DNA from: Knufia peltigerae
Taxonomy: Eukaryota > Ascomycota > Eurotiomycetes > Chaetothyriales > Trichomeriaceae
Length of the DNA stretch: 64,000 nt
Reading direction: 5' to 3'
Assembly: GCA_030247855.1 (NCBI GenBank)
Contig: JAPDRN010000004.1
Span: 735,557 to 799,556 of the forward strand
Numbering within the stretch: the stretch's first letter is position 1; every line of letters starts with the position of its first letter. Under the pieces are notes generated by a model. The model saw only the letters and a program-made list of their open reading frames with translations. It searched no databases and had not been told where the DNA came from. Both the position numbers and the translations under genes were made by a program. Shown one piece after another: positions 52,862-64,000 of the stretch.

Positions 52862-54304
52862 ATGGCGTTCCAGACTAACGTGGACTCGTTCAATCTCCAG
52901 GCCGATATGTCAGATCCCTCCCTGCTCGCCCACACAGATATGAGTGTATATCCCGATGCTCTGTCTCTAGACCTGACTCCCATGCCATCCACCCCTTTCG
53001 ATATGATGGGATCCCTACCGCCGGCATTGCTGAAGGAGAACTCCAATCAGACCGATTCTCCCAGTACGGTCGCGACCAACGGCGTAGGGGCTGGACCTCT
53101 ACCCCCGGATTTCGGTCGGCTGGCCCAAGGCTCTAGCAGCAATTTGACCGAGTTCACGAAGCGACGCAATTGGTCTCAACGGGTCCTCGAGGAGCTTAAG
53201 GATCTGCTGTACATCCTTACCCCTGACGGTCGGATGCTTTATGTATCCCCCTCGGCGAAAGCTCTCACGGGATACGACCCCGAAGATCTCTTGGGTAAGT
53301 CGATGCCTGAGTTCGTCCATCCCGACGACCAGGGACTGTTTATTCGCGAGTTCAACGAAAGCATCGCGACTGGGAACGCGTTGCGGTTCTACCACCGCTT
53401 TCGTACGGCAGAGGACAAGTACAAGATTTTCGAGTGTCACGGCCATCCGCACCTGACCCAGGACACGTCGGGACTCGAGTTGTCCGGCACACCTGTTGGG
53501 TCGGCCGGGATCTGTAGAGGGTTCTTCATGATGGCACGGCCTTATCCCAGCAGAAACTCGGAACTTCTCGATTCTTTTCTGGAGCACAAAATCGAAAACA
53601 TCCGGCTACAGGCGCGGATAGCTGCCCTCAGAAAGGAAGAGGCAGAAGAGACCGATGGCCAAGGCGAGCAGTATCACAAGCCAGCCGGAGCTTCAAGCTC
53701 CAACAGGACGCGCTCCAACTCGGCAGAGATAAGCCCGGCGTCGCCATCGGTACATTCAAACACCGATTATTCTGGCATGCCACCGCCCGCAAAGCCTACT
53801 GTGTCCAACATTGCTCTCACGCGGGAAGCCTTGGACGAGGCCAACGCGTTTGCGAGACCGGACAGTATAAGAGACAAGATGGCACGTTACGAAGGTTCTT
53901 CGCACGTCGACTCGATCGAGATGTTCACCGGTCTGCGGTACCGCGAGGGCGAGCGGTCACATGGTATATCAACTGGCGGCACATCTCCGGCCTTGATTCG
54001 CGGCGATGCCGGTATCCACATCCCCGTCGACAAAGCCGAGTCGCGGTACTCGTACTCGGACAAGAAGCACAAGAAAGTCAAGAGCGCGGATGAGTACGTC
54101 TGCACGGACTGCGGCACGCTCGACAGCCCGGAATGGAGAAAGGGACCCAACGGGCCCAAGACGCTGTGCAATGCTTGCGGGCTGCGGTGGGCGAAGAAGG
54201 AAAAGAAAAAGTCTGGTCCCATTGGTCCTGATGGTGCGAATTCCGAATCAAACACGGGTCCTCTGAATGGTGTCGACATTAAAGATTCACAATCAAATGA
54301 CTAG
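52862..54304 (+). CDS. wc-2: white collar 2-type GATA factor with PAS domain
   Basis: Partner of the blue-light receptor WC-1. The complex activates light-induced genes and, in Neurospora, the clock gene frq. A single exon of 480 residues. The N-terminal 95 residues are disordered. The PAS domain runs from about 105 to 220 (WSQRVLEELKDLLYILTPDG, KALTGYDPEDLLGKSMPEFVHPDDQGLF, FRTAEDKYKIFECHGHPH). A coiled stretch follows (KIENIRLQARIAALRKEEAEE). The GATA finger uses Cys414, 417, 436 and 439 with the C-x2-C-x18-C-x2-C spacing typical of WC-2, followed by a basic tail RWAKKEKKK. Length is in the usual range. No LOV-type Cys is expected or seen, since light sensing lies in WC-1. Confidence 0.94.
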   Translation: MAFQTNVDSFNLQADMSDPSLLAHTDMSVYPDALSLDLTPMPSTPFDMMGSLPPALLKENSNQTDSPSTVATNGVGAGPLPPDFGRLAQGSSSNLTEFTKRRNWSQRVLEELKDLLYILTPDGRMLYVSPSAKALTGYDPEDLLGKSMPEFVHPDDQGLFIREFNESIATGNALRFYHRFRTAEDKYKIFECHGHPHLTQDTSGLELSGTPVGSAGICRGFFMMARPYPSRNSELLDSFLEHKIENIRLQARIAALRKEEAEETDGQGEQYHKPAGASSSNRTRSNSAEISPASPSVHSNTDYSGMPPPAKPTVSNIALTREALDEANAFARPDSIRDKMARYEGSSHVDSIEMFTGLRYREGERSHGISTGGTSPALIRGDAGIHIPVDKAESRYSYSDKKHKKVKSADEYVCTDCGTLDSPEWRKGPNGPKTLCNACGLRWAKKEKKKSGPIGPDGANSESNTGPLNGVDIKDSQSND

Positions 54305-55330
54305 AGACTTTCTTTGATCGGGTCACTTTTGAAAGTGTGCCGTTGGACAACACCGAGTCAGTCTCGGACGACGACACTTGAAGAACATGAAGATGATCAC
54401 GATCATGAATATGATGATGTCAAAAGTGCGTGTGCCATACACCCCGTTGTCCCGCGCCCTCGCTCTCTCCAGCTCTCTCCAACAGTCGTCACGGACTGAA
54501 CTCTCGCGGGCTCGCCATCCGAAGCTCGGCGGTATTGTTGAGACCTGTGTCTACCTATATATCATTCCCCTTCATGAAGAAGAACAAGAACCACCACAGG
54601 CGCCTAGGCGACAGTTTCTGCCCTGCCTTTTCTGATGGTCTGCATATTCTCCATCGGTATCGACTCGCCACATCGACATTGTTATCATGACCTCTCTTAC
54701 ATCGAGGCGTCTATATCATCCATGGGATTATTTTTTTATCTTTCTTTTCATGGCTTTTGCATGGACGATGTTCCGACATCCACGGCGTCATTTGCTACAC
54801 GGCATCATTGCATATTTCGGGCTTTCAACAGGGAGTACACCGGCCGTGCTCTCAGTCACATATGGACATGAACGTGACCGCTTGAGAGATACTAGGAAGG
54901 AGGATAAGGGACGGCGCAGCATGATATTGTCACGAACCAGAGAGGGTCATGTCTGGGGAAGAAATGGAAATGACCATGCAATTGTTTCTGATGACGCTAG
55001 AGTGAGTCCTACTAGAGATCGACGCATACGAAACATGATTATAGGTATGAATAGAGATTGGCACTTGGAAGCATAGCTCCTTGCCTATTCAAGGTAGTAG
55101 TAGTAATACATGTCTACGGAGAATCTCGCTGTGTTCATGAATAGTACAATGGTATCCGTATAGTATACAAGTTTCTTGCAGAAGGAGTATTGGGATGTGT
55201 ACCCAACGGTGGTGTTCGTAAGGCTGACTCTTCGTTTTCTTTCTTTTCCTCTCTCGCACTGGCTGAAAGTTTGATCTCGCTCAAACAAAAAATTCCTGGC
55301 AGCACCCCTCGGATGGGATGGATTAATTTT
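54305..55330. other. intergenic between convergent genes
   Basis: 3' regions of the white collar 2 and PPP4R2 genes. Open frames at 54314-55076 have no domain and are probably untranslated sequence. Confidence 0.5.
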
Positions 55331-57019
55331 TCAAGTCACAGTCGAACTGTCTGCCGCATCAGGTCCGACATTTTCGCCAGAGACATCAGCTTTGGATGCG
55401 TCGTCCTCTGTCTTCCCGTCGGCGTCCACGAGCACGATGTCTTCATCCCGCTCCTCGGTCGGTTTCTGTCCATCTCCTCTGGCGGCGCCTTCGGCATCGA
55501 CCTGCATTGCGTCCATATCTTGTTCTGTACCTCCTTCGCGGCCACCGGCGGCTTCCGTCTCCTTGAGTACGATCTCAAAGTCGTCGGCTTCACCGCCAGT
55601 CTTGTGATGTGACTGTGCAAGGTTGTCTTGCCCTGGCAGCACCGTCTGCGCATCGTTCGGATCCGCCGGGCCTCCCTCTTCTTGCGGAGGACTTCCAATT
55701 CTGATTTCGACGTCGTGCCCATCGATGCGGCCCATGTCTACCGATCCGACGACATCTGGACCACGCGCATGAGGCACCAAATCACCCTCTTCGTCCATGT
55801 ACAACCCTTCCTCGGCGCCGGCCATTGTTCTACTGCCCGGGCCGTTGTTGTTCGAGTTTGGATTCACGGGGACGACCCCCGCCTCTTGCTCCATGCGCAT
55901 CAATTCGCCTTGCGTGACCGCCCCGTCTGGTCTTCCAGGCACCAAGGGATCTCCTCCGTGCACATGGCTGTCAGTCACTGATAATGGATCGTCTAGACTA
56001 TCTGCCCCGGCACTCTGATCCGAGTCTAGATGCCCTGATTCTTCACTCGAACCCTCTCGACCTCCTAGACCATTTCTCAGCCACGGTATGGGGGTGAGCA
56101 AGGCACCGCCCAGACTCTCGTCGCTACCCAGTGAATTGCTGTCGTAACCATTGCGATTGTCGTTATTTGTCCATAGAATCCCTCCACCGCCGTCTCCGTT
56201 CACTCCATTGACGATGGGCGGTGTGTCCGAGAGTGGGAAAATATCTGCAGAGCTGCTGACGCTCACTATTCGATCGACCGCGCGTAGCCATGCTGGCAGC
56301 GTCCGGTAGTGTCCGGTAGGACGGAGCACCAGCTCCGCCAACCGCTGAATAGTATGTGGTGGTTTTTCTGCAAACGCTGTGCGGAGGGTATGTTGGACGC
56401 TATTCAAGATCTGGAGAAGAAGGGAGGGAAGTTCATGTATCGTATCGACGGAGGGTTCTTGCGACGGAGGTAGGGAATCTGGGACGTGGCTCGTGGATGT
56501 GGCCGAGGAATTAGGGAAGGGAGGTACAGGAGGCAAGTTTCGCACGGGGGTCGAAGGTGTTTGCACGGCGGGGTTCGAGTCTCGAGTGGAAGTTCCGTGG
56601 ATCTGAGATGGTGAGTTGGGCATAAGTTGGCGATTCATACTGGGGTAGGGTCGTGGCGTGGGAAACTCGGTATAGACAATCTGATACAGTATCAATATCT
56701 GCCAACTCTTTCTTTCTTTCTCTCTTTCATCGTACCTGATTGAGACGCTGGAGGAGTGGTTCGAGGAGGGATGGCCATTTTTCACTGGTAGGGTGTCAAT
56801 CTATTGCCAACAAACGCACGACGCGACGATGCACATACTACTCCATCTCCCCATTGTTGGCAACATCTTCCAGGGTCTTTTCGTCAAGGTCTGGCATGTT
56901 GGTCAGTATCTCATCCGGCACGTGGGAAGAATTGAGGGAGACTGCGCTGTCGATCGCAGGGATTTCAATTTTTGATTTGGCGGAGCACAAGCGTCATTGA
57001 GTAACTCACCAGAAGACAT
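55331..57019 (-). CDS. PPP4R2: protein phosphatase 4 regulatory subunit R2
   Basis: Regulatory subunit of protein phosphatase 4, which acts in DNA-damage recovery and centrosome/spindle functions in other eukaryotes. Four exons: 57019-57010, 56941-56839, 56784-56736 and 56680-55331 (introns of 68, 54 and 55 nt), 503 residues. Exon 1 is only ten bases (MSS plus one base), so the very N-terminus is the least certain part. The conserved domain is rebuilt across introns: DEKTLEDVANNGEMEYEKWPSLLEPLLQRLNQ, IVYTEFPTPRPYPSMNRQ, and then LPSLLLQILNSVQHTLRTAFAEKPPHTIQRLAELVLRPTGHYRTLPAWLRAVDRIVSVSS. The remaining half is acidic and disordered (DGQKPTEERDEDIVLVDADGKTEDD), as in other R2 subunits. The single long frame from 56785 would misread intron 3 as protein. 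Confidence 0.88.
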
Positions 57020-59304
57020 ATTGCACCGGCCAAAACAAGACAATGCCTAGCCTTACTCGTATCAAAGATATCAAGGCGACGGTCCAGAGTATACGGCAAG
57101 GCTTTCAATGCAAGGCACAACGAACCGGTCAATAGTGATGCGATGCGTGTGTCTTGTGCATCGGAGACAGTTGAGGCCACTAGTACTAGGCCGAAAAAAG
57201 GCGAACCATGACGGTGAATAGGCGCCGTTAAGCGTCCGCCGTGATTTGCCCCGGCGTCGGGTATTCTAGGCATATTGTGATGTTCCAGGCTTATCTAAGG
57301 CGACGAAAAAGAAAACGTCGGCCATCCAAACTAGGTCGGTCATCAGCAAAACACCTACCGTTGGTATTGTTCAATTCTCTCCAAGCTGATTGAATGCAAA
57401 GAGAAGAGGCCAGGGGAAGAAGTCGAGGATCATTTCTAGGCCGCTAACTACCTACCTACCTACAGATACTCCGTGCTCGCCGTAACCTTGTCACAAGGTA
57501 CGGAATCAAAGCAACACGAAACACTTTTCCATCTTGGATCCGGTACAAGCATCCGACCCCTGTTGCATACCGTACATATTCAACAGGACGAGGGCGATGC
57601 GATGATGCATGAGCCAGCCAGGATGGCCCTTGCTTCGTCGCCTTACCAGGCTTTTTGTATCCTCTATCCTGTCAAGGCCGTCAACTCGTTCAACGAAGTG
57701 GACTAGATGCAAATCGTTGGGACAGTATCCGTATGAAGCTCACTGATCGTACGAGCAGATATCTACTCTACAATACTCCCTACTTGCTACTACTACTACT
57801 ACCGTGATGAGTACGGTATTCTTCCGTTGGTAGATATTTTTGGATGACTACCACCGAGTCATTGCCCCAAAACAGCCCGTCAGCGTCAAGGTCACATTCT
57901 TGGTTACGATATGCATCATGCCAGCCGCACTGGAACCTAAGGTTGTACCCGAGTTATCGCGTCCCGAAGCCTGCAAAGTGCAAAACGGAGTCGATCTATA
58001 ATATAAAATTCGGGGCCTGACACGTTGGCAGTAGGTAGTGATACACTGACAGATGATGGATCTGACATGATGATTTGAGCCTCGCCGGATTGTTCTTTTT
58101 TTGCTGAAGATCGAAGCAGTTGGCCGGAATCGATGAGTACAGGCACAATCACTGCGTATGTGGCGATGCTTCTTTGTTGACGCCCGAGCCCTTTGATTTC
58201 CCCCCTCCTCTGGCACCGGTATCCATGTTGAATTTTGCTGGTGCTTGTCTAGTTCTCGTTACAAAGCATGAATCGCGTCAGTCTCAGGTCCAGCTTCACT
58301 GCCAAAACATGTTCCGAACTTTGGCCACTAGGCTAAGCGAGACGCCTCGGGGTGTTTCGGTGCCTGCGGTCCATTTTCTTGGGGACAAGTAGAGACACAC
58401 TTTGGGTGGTGCATGGTACTACTGCCTGTCTGTACTGTACACACCGCATGTAGTTGAACCTTTCTCTCTATCCTTCCGTCCACTTTTCGGCCACGAGTTC
58501 TTGGATGCCTTTTAGACCCAAAGTATGCTCCGTAGTCAACCTTCCAGGCGAATGGCTGGCCGGGGCGTCGGACGCGTTTATTGCGTTTCCTGTGCTGACA
58601 ACCAGGCTATGGTGGCCAGAAGGTGACCCTAGTTCCCCCGGAAAGGCGGCAGGCTATGCCTGACAAGGCGTAGATAGCACCGTTCCCGTCCTCGACCCTG
58701 CTTTTCTTCACCACCCTGATTAGAATGCTCCTCTTTTGGCTGCCTCTTATCCCGTATTATTCAACCCAAATCGAGTCCTCCCACACCTGTCTGCCCGCTC
58801 ACCAAACCACCAAGGGCCACTGAGGCGCGGCCGAGAACCACCCAGGGCCACCAGACAGCCAATACTCCTCGTCCCTTTCCCGTCCCACTCCCTCTGCTGC
58901 CAGCGTCCGACCGCGTGCTTCCAAAATGATCGCTTGGTCGTGAGGATTCCACAACGGCCGTCCTCCAATCGTCAGCCACAGACCAAGTCCCTCGCTTCTT
59001 GCATCCTCGTTCCCTCGACCTCGTCCGCTACTGCATCTCCCGTATGCATTCACTCTCACTTCTTTTCAGCTGGCTGGACAGAACATAGATATCAAGCATT
59101 GCGTCTGTGTGTGCCTGAACCGTCCAGACTTGTCATGCCGCCGTTTGTCAGCTGCTGTCACTGCTATGCAGCGAACGGACTGACAGTCCTTTGTTTCCTT
59201 TGACTTGTTATCCTCCGTCACCTCCGACGTTACGAATGACTTGACCACACCTTTGAACCACCGATCTTTCTTACGAATCATCCTGTACCGAGACTCGAAA
59301 CACC
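57020..59304. other. 2.3-kb intergenic region between divergent genes
   Basis: Promoters of PPP4R2 and the ELL-like gene. Holds a one-base variant of the 9-mer (TACTCCGTG, 57467) and small CTAC and TAC repeats. The open frames at 57848-58216 and 58736-59203 show no protein features. Confidence 0.45.
57786..57802 (+). repeat. (CTA)n/TAC microsatellite
   Basis: Short perfect triplet run in non-coding DNA. Confidence 0.7.
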
Positions 59305-61473
59305 ATGGGGGTCTTGAACATTCCTTCCAAAGGCCTTACCCTTCGGCATGCCTCCGAGCATGACACCTCAGAGAAACGGGCCAGGGAACCGCCACAGGTG
59401 TTCCGTCTGGACCTGGTCGAAAACGTAACCAAGGAACTCGTTCGGTCCCTCAACAACAAAGAACAAGTCAAACTGAGATGTGGTAGAAGACCACTCATAC
59501 AAGTTGGGAAGAAGGCAATACCTCTTGAAAGCACCCTCGACTCTTTCCCCTCTGAGGTCTTCAAAAGATCTACACATGATGCCGAGTTGTTATACTTTTC
59601 TGGGAAGTCGAGCCACAGACTGGAAGTACAGAAAGCAGAAGAAGCCACTGCCAAAAGTGACGAGGCGTTGGCTACATTGGAGAGCACCCTGAAGTCGATC
59701 CAGGAGCAAAGAGCGTCCAATGAAACGAGTATAATAGGTGGTAAACAACATGCTGGGAGAAAGGATGTCAAAAGCTCTCCGTTCTTGGGGCAAAGCTCTA
59801 CGGCTCTCAGAAAAGATCTTCTGGGAGGGCTGTCATCATCGCGCCCATCCAGCCCTTTTCTCTCAGCCAGCTACTCTCCAAGATTGGGACCAACATCTAT
59901 CGCTTTGTCTCCCGGTGTCTCTGCAAAAGACAGGGTCCGACTCGACGCCATTCGCATCCCACTGGTTCATCTTCTGGCTGCCCGATCCATGTCTCTCAAG
60001 GAGATGTGCAAGCAGCTACGGGCTAGCAAAGAGGACTGCGAACGACTGATAGAGAAAGTCGCTAGAGATTCCAAACAAGGTGACGGTCTGAAAGAGCTGA
60101 AGGAGAAATCCTATCGCGAGTTGGACGTTTGGAAATTCCCTTACCGGACCTCTGATGAAAGACAGGCAGCCATCGATCATGCCATCCAAGCATACGATCG
60201 TATGCGGGTAGAAAAGAAGGATACCTTGTGGCAGTTGTTGTTGCCTCAGGAGGAACGGGGCAAAGGCAAAATCCTATCAAGGCTCAATTTTGATAAGCCC
60301 GTTGCACCAAAATCGACAGGAGATGACGGCAACGAGAGCAAGAACGAGGCCTCTGACAAGGAACCTTCGAAATCAAAGACGAAGAAGGACGATACTGCGG
60401 CTACTCTAAGGAAAGCTAAAGACAAGACCCATAGCACGAAGACCGCTCTTAAGGGAGACGGTGCCGTCTCGAGTCGTGGGAAAAATACCCCCCAGCCTCC
60501 AAGCAAGGCTTCCAAACCCGAGGGCAAGTTCAAATCTTCAGAACGGATTGAGGACTCCGACGAGGACGCCGACGCATCAGAGGTCACTGCCTCCCAATCT
60601 AATAACACTAAGTCTTCAGCTGTCGGTAAAAAACCCGAGCAGGATAAGGCGAGATCACAGAAGCCGTCACAAAATGTTGCGTCACCGCGAAAAGTGATGC
60701 ACAAGTCATCTACGTCCAGTTCATCATCAAGTGGGAATGAAAAGGGGCGACCAGCAGCAACGAGCACCACAAAACCCTTGAAACCTCAACCAAAATCGGA
60801 AGGAACGACGTCCCGTATTTCGCCCAGACCTAGACACGATAGTTCACCGTCGAAACCGTCACCGCTTGGATCTTCGCCTCCTACCACCTCCACTGATGCT
60901 GACAATTCCAGCTCGAGCAAAGCTTCGAACCAGTCCTCGGCGCCATCATCCCCGCCTTCAAGCGTTGATCTACCAAAGCCAAAGCAGGGTACCAAGTACT
61001 CTCCCGTTGTTGCCGATAAAAGCCAACCTGTTTCTCGAGGGAGAAGCCCAGACAGAAGTCCTGCCAAGCGAAAAGCCTCGCCTTCGGAAGAGGAAAGACC
61101 CTCGAAACGCAAGCAGTCGGAAGCTAGTCGTTCAGCGATGCCCACAAACGGTACTGCCGAGCAACTAAAGCGACCAACCCCTGTCCGGAGAGATACTGAA
61201 CGATCTTCTTCGCCGGAAAAACGTGGTCCCAACCGACAAGACATCATTGAGGATGCCAAGCGCTTTCAAAAGTACTATAAGAAGTACAAGGATCAGTACG
61301 AGCGGATAGCACAAATGGAGGAGAACGAGCGTGATGATAAAGACATGGCTGATCTGTGGAAGATGCATAAACGCCTGAAGGAGATGAAGGCCGACATCTG
61401 GAAGAACTGGGGCAAGGTTGATACGGACACAAAAGTTGATAATGTTATGAGGGAAATGGTGGCTGTTCAATGA
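59305..61473 (+). CDS. ell1: ELL-type RNA polymerase II elongation factor
   Basis: ELL proteins raise the catalytic rate of RNA polymerase II. Fission yeast has Ell1 paired with Eaf1. A single exon of 722 residues. The N-terminal part (LRHASEHDTSEKRAREPPQVFRLDLVENVTKELVRSLNNKEQVKLRCG) and the winged-helix-like segment RIPLVHLLAARSMSLKEMCKQLRASKEDCERLIEKVA fit the ELL N domain. The ending FQKYYKKYKDQYERIAQMEENERDDKDMADLWKMHKRLKEMKADIWKNW is the occludin/ELL homology region. Between them lie about 300 residues rich in Ser, Pro and Lys, with many SP sites, typical of a nuclear disordered linker. The family call rests on the C-terminal motif and the overall order; I could not align it. Confidence 0.78.
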   Translation: MGVLNIPSKGLTLRHASEHDTSEKRAREPPQVFRLDLVENVTKELVRSLNNKEQVKLRCGRRPLIQVGKKAIPLESTLDSFPSEVFKRSTHDAELLYFSGKSSHRLEVQKAEEATAKSDEALATLESTLKSIQEQRASNETSIIGGKQHAGRKDVKSSPFLGQSSTALRKDLLGGLSSSRPSSPFLSASYSPRLGPTSIALSPGVSAKDRVRLDAIRIPLVHLLAARSMSLKEMCKQLRASKEDCERLIEKVARDSKQGDGLKELKEKSYRELDVWKFPYRTSDERQAAIDHAIQAYDRMRVEKKDTLWQLLLPQEERGKGKILSRLNFDKPVAPKSTGDDGNESKNEASDKEPSKSKTKKDDTAATLRKAKDKTHSTKTALKGDGAVSSRGKNTPQPPSKASKPEGKFKSSERIEDSDEDADASEVTASQSNNTKSSAVGKKPEQDKARSQKPSQNVASPRKVMHKSSTSSSSSSGNEKGRPAATSTTKPLKPQPKSEGTTSRISPRPRHDSSPSKPSPLGSSPPTTSTDADNSSSSKASNQSSAPSSPPSSVDLPKPKQGTKYSPVVADKSQPVSRGRSPDRSPAKRKASPSEEERPSKRKQSEASRSAMPTNGTAEQLKRPTPVRRDTERSSSPEKRGPNRQDIIEDAKRFQKYYKKYKDQYERIAQMEENERDDKDMADLWKMHKRLKEMKADIWKNWGKVDTDTKVDNVMREMVAVQ

Positions 61474-61842
61474 ACGGATTTGCCATTCCTCTTTCTGCAT
61501 GTTTATGGAAGCAATGATGAGGTCTCAGAATTTCTGATACTCCAGTGAGTTGAATGACCCTCTTAACGAGATCATCGAGAGTTACAAAATCTAAAAAATG
61601 ATTCATCAATTCTGCAGTGACTGTGCTTAGAATAACCTGACCTGTACTTTACTTTACATTGCAGTGAATGATGATTCCTTCCAGTTTACTTCACTTGTCC
61701 TCAAGTCACTCTCGACTTCGTCTACCGACCTCAACACCTTTTCAGATTTCATCTCCCCTCCATCCTTTTCACACAAACCCATATCTCTTCCTTGCAAATC
61801 TTACGTCAATACGACCTTCCGATTGTCGCGTTCGCGTTCACG
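61474..61842. other. intergenic / leader
   Basis: Between the stop of the ELL-like gene and the next start codon. The CT-rich final 180 nt looks like a leader. No gene. Confidence 0.5.
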
Positions 61843-63370
61843 ATGGGTAGGCCAAGATTTCGAGGTCGCAGCCAGCGCGCTGCTACTGGACCGCCGCAGG
61901 AGACTCGGTCTCCGTGGAGGCCTGTAGTTGATTTGACGGGCGATGCTTTACCTTTCAATGCTTCAGCTCCAAATCGGATGGCACTTCCGCTGGGGCCCGC
62001 GTCCGGCTACAGGACAAACAGCACAAGCATCGAGGTCCCTCTAGATCCGAAGCAGAGCCCTGCCTACCTTTTCCAACAGATGGCGCTGATCAGGAACCGT
62101 GCAAGAAACCAGCCGTCATTCTCCAGCATCGTACGACCCCGACCGGATATAGACAGCGGTACGAGTTCCGAGCTCGGTCCTGAAGACAAAGAGAACACTC
62201 CTACTCCGACGAATTCACGCCGGCCAAAGGGCAAGCCCGAGAAAAGTTCTCGAGTGGCATCGAAAGCGTCCGTCGCGCCGGATGGACATCAAGAGAAGCA
62301 GAAGACAAGCAGCTCAAAGAAAGGACATCGCGAGGCAAGCAGTGAATTCCAAGAGAGGCATACCAACAGAGGAAGGGACAAGACCGGGTCTGAAGAGGAC
62401 GGTGACGGCGAGAACATCTCTGACCCGGCGGTCGGGGAGGAGTCATCCGCAAGACCGCGGAAGAGGGCGAAGTCGAAGTCGAAGCCGAAATCCAAGAAGA
62501 AGACGAAGGACAAGGGTGACGCAGGAATTCAGCAGGGCGAAGAAGAAGGCGAGAACGGTCAGAACAACGTCGAAGCAGAGAATGCAACGTTCGGAATAAA
62601 GACCGGTATGTATGAATATATTGTCTCTTGGTCATCTCCTTTTGGGGTTGATGTGACGTGTGGCTAATATTAGCGATGGTTGTTGTTGTCATCGTCTTTC
62701 AGGAACAAAAGCGAGGAAGCGCAAAAGAGGTTATGAGTCCACCACCGAAGCACAAAATTCGAGTTCGGCAGAACCCAAGGCGCTCAAACAACTCCGCGAG
62801 ATCCTTCCCAGCAAACGAGTGTCTCGTGTCGAGCATCAGCTAAGACAAGAGATGGCGGGGGGAGCTGGTCCGCCGACCGAAATGACCGTGGTCGTCACCG
62901 CCGCCCGAGACACCATCATAGACCTGGCCAGACAGCAAGTCGTCCAGACTGAGCGCTCGTACCAAGCCATCCAGGCCGAACTACTGAGGATGTTGAAAGA
63001 GCAGAACAAGAAACTTGCAAGGTGGGAACGAAGGGCAAAGACCACCATTGGATTGCTTGGGTCTTCAAATGAACCTGATTCGGATTCTGACGCTGTCTTT
63101 GTTGTTGGTTCTTCTTCTTCGTCTGATGAGAATGGTTGCGAGGCAGCTAGGGAGGAAGCCGAAGACGAAGCCGAACCAGAAGTGGAAGCAGACTCAGAAG
63201 AGGATGAAGCGCCCAAACGAAAGAAGAAGAAAAAGAACAAGAAGAAGGACGAGAAGAATGACAAGAAGCGCAAACATCGTTCAGTCAGTCCTGTCTCGAT
63301 CCGTCGACGACGACGAGCTGCTACCGAGGACCCCAATCCGAGGTCGTCGTGTCAGAGCGGAGTTCAGTGA
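61843..63370 (+). CDS. basic nuclear-type protein of unknown function
   Basis: Two exons, 61843-62605 and 62703-63370 (97-nt intron, GTATGT...TTTCAG), 476 residues. I chose MGRPRFRGRSQRA because it is the first ATG of an open, phase-consistent frame. Residues 1-30 are Arg-rich (RGRSQRAAT). Long basic stretches (RKRAKSKSKPKSKKKTKDKG; RKKKKKNKKKDEKNDKKRKH) resemble nuclear localisation signals. One folded-looking part, about residues 270-350 (ALKQLREILPSKRVSRVEHQLRQEM, TAARDTIIDLARQQVVQTERSYQAIQAELLRMLKEQNKKLARWERR), is predicted to be helical or coiled-coil. An acidic Ser/Asp/Glu-rich block follows. I do not recognise a family. Confidence 0.65.
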
Positions 63371-63830
63371 GATTGTCAACAACCAACCGTCGTCCTAAGT
63401 GATCCAGGCGTCTGGCACCCCGACAGGAATGCTGATGCGAGGCAATACGAAACAACGCAAAGCGTTTAGCAAGAACTTGCAAGCATTGAAAGTGAGGTTG
63501 TCAACCAGCTGAAATTTGGCGAGAGCAGACCGAGGCATATGTTCGGCGCAAGAGCGAGAGGGTGTGGATGTTGGAAAAGATTTGTCTTTTCAAACAATAC
63601 AACCACAACCAGCAAGCATACAGGGATGAATAACCTACCTTTCGAAGAGTGATCAAATGATCAAAAGAGAGATCAAGTCGCGACATACTGTACCTAGGTA
63701 GCCAAGATCCATGAAGAGATTGAGATCAGTATGGAGGTCATAGCGTTGGCCTCACTGGGTAGATCAGTAGCTAGCAGTATGGATAGAAGAATAAAAACTA
63801 AACTGCTTGGTAATTGCTCGAACCTCGGAT
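63371..63830. other. intergenic
   Basis: No gene seen. Confidence 0.5.
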
Positions 63831-64000
63831 CTAATAAAAATGACCATGAAACAAATGCGACATCAACCCCGTCGATACAGACATGATGATACTTTCTCTC
63901 TCCATCTCTCTCGAGTCTGGTACTCCAAAAGCCGTGTCATTGGCCTTGTCGACGGCAAAATGCACGAAAAGGTATCCTCCCGGGGCGCAGTACATGTACG
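63831..64000 (-). CDS. possible C-terminal end of a gene running off the right edge
   Basis: A minus-strand open frame entering from the right edge and stopping at TAG (63831-63833). It reads YMYCAPGGYLFVHFAVDKANDT and then a short polar end. The composition is protein-like, but it is only about 55 codons and I recognise no family. It could equally be chance. Confidence 0.25.
   Translation of the reverse strand, partial: YMYCAPGGYLFVHFAVDKANDTAFGVPDSREMERESIIMSVSTGLMSHLFHGHFY

Noticed and set aside
1..64000. tRNA genes, rRNA, CRISPR arrays, complete transposons
   Set aside because: I scanned by eye for A/B-box pairs, spaced repeats, inverted terminal repeats and transposase or reverse transcriptase motifs and found none I could defend. 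A dedicated tRNA and repeat search could still find some.

Overview
This is nuclear DNA of a filamentous ascomycete (Pezizomycotina). Nearly every gene carries short spliceosomal introns of about 45-125 nt, there are no operons, and the set includes fungal marker genes: white collar 2, Gwt1, Clr5-domain and Zn2Cys6 regulators, and an Sfp1-type C2H2 factor. Protein composition and intron style feel like Eurotiomycetes, possibly the black yeasts (Chaetothyriales), but that placement is an impression. Where the obvious open frames were incomplete I rebuilt exons by matching splice sites, reading phase and family homology, and I give exon coordinates in each entry.

Left part (1-16.4 kb): an unrecognised conserved protein, a Clr5-domain regulator with an unresolved middle, an orphan regulator-like protein without a zinc finger, the tRNA-dihydrouridine synthase DUS3, a small three-helix membrane protein, then 4.5 kb with no supportable gene.

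Middle (16.4-27 kb): the Sfp1-like factor, a NIPA-type magnesium transporter, a long choline/ethanolamine kinase, and the GPI-anchor acyltransferase GWT1.

Accessory island (27.5-41.7 kb): between housekeeping genes (GWT1 and coatomer delta) lie a Zn2Cys6 factor, a mitochondrial acyl-CoA dehydrogenase, an intronless fusion of an enoyl-CoA hydratase with an AMP-forming acyl-CoA ligase, a hotdog thioesterase transcribed divergently from it, a second Zn2Cys6 factor, and a nine-exon amino-acid/choline-type permease. Together they look like a complete uptake, CoA-activation, dehydrogenation, hydration and CoA-release pathway with its own regulators. The substrate is unknown. The permease is intact in every exon except for one in-frame TGA. 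This island is the most interesting part of the window.

Right part (42-64 kb): coatomer delta, a secreted GH5 exo-beta-1,3-glucanase, RAD50 and white collar 2 (divergent), PPP4R2, an ELL-type elongation factor and a basic nuclear-type protein. An unfinished open frame enters from the right edge. A 9-mer, TACTCCGTA, occurs seven times, only between genes.
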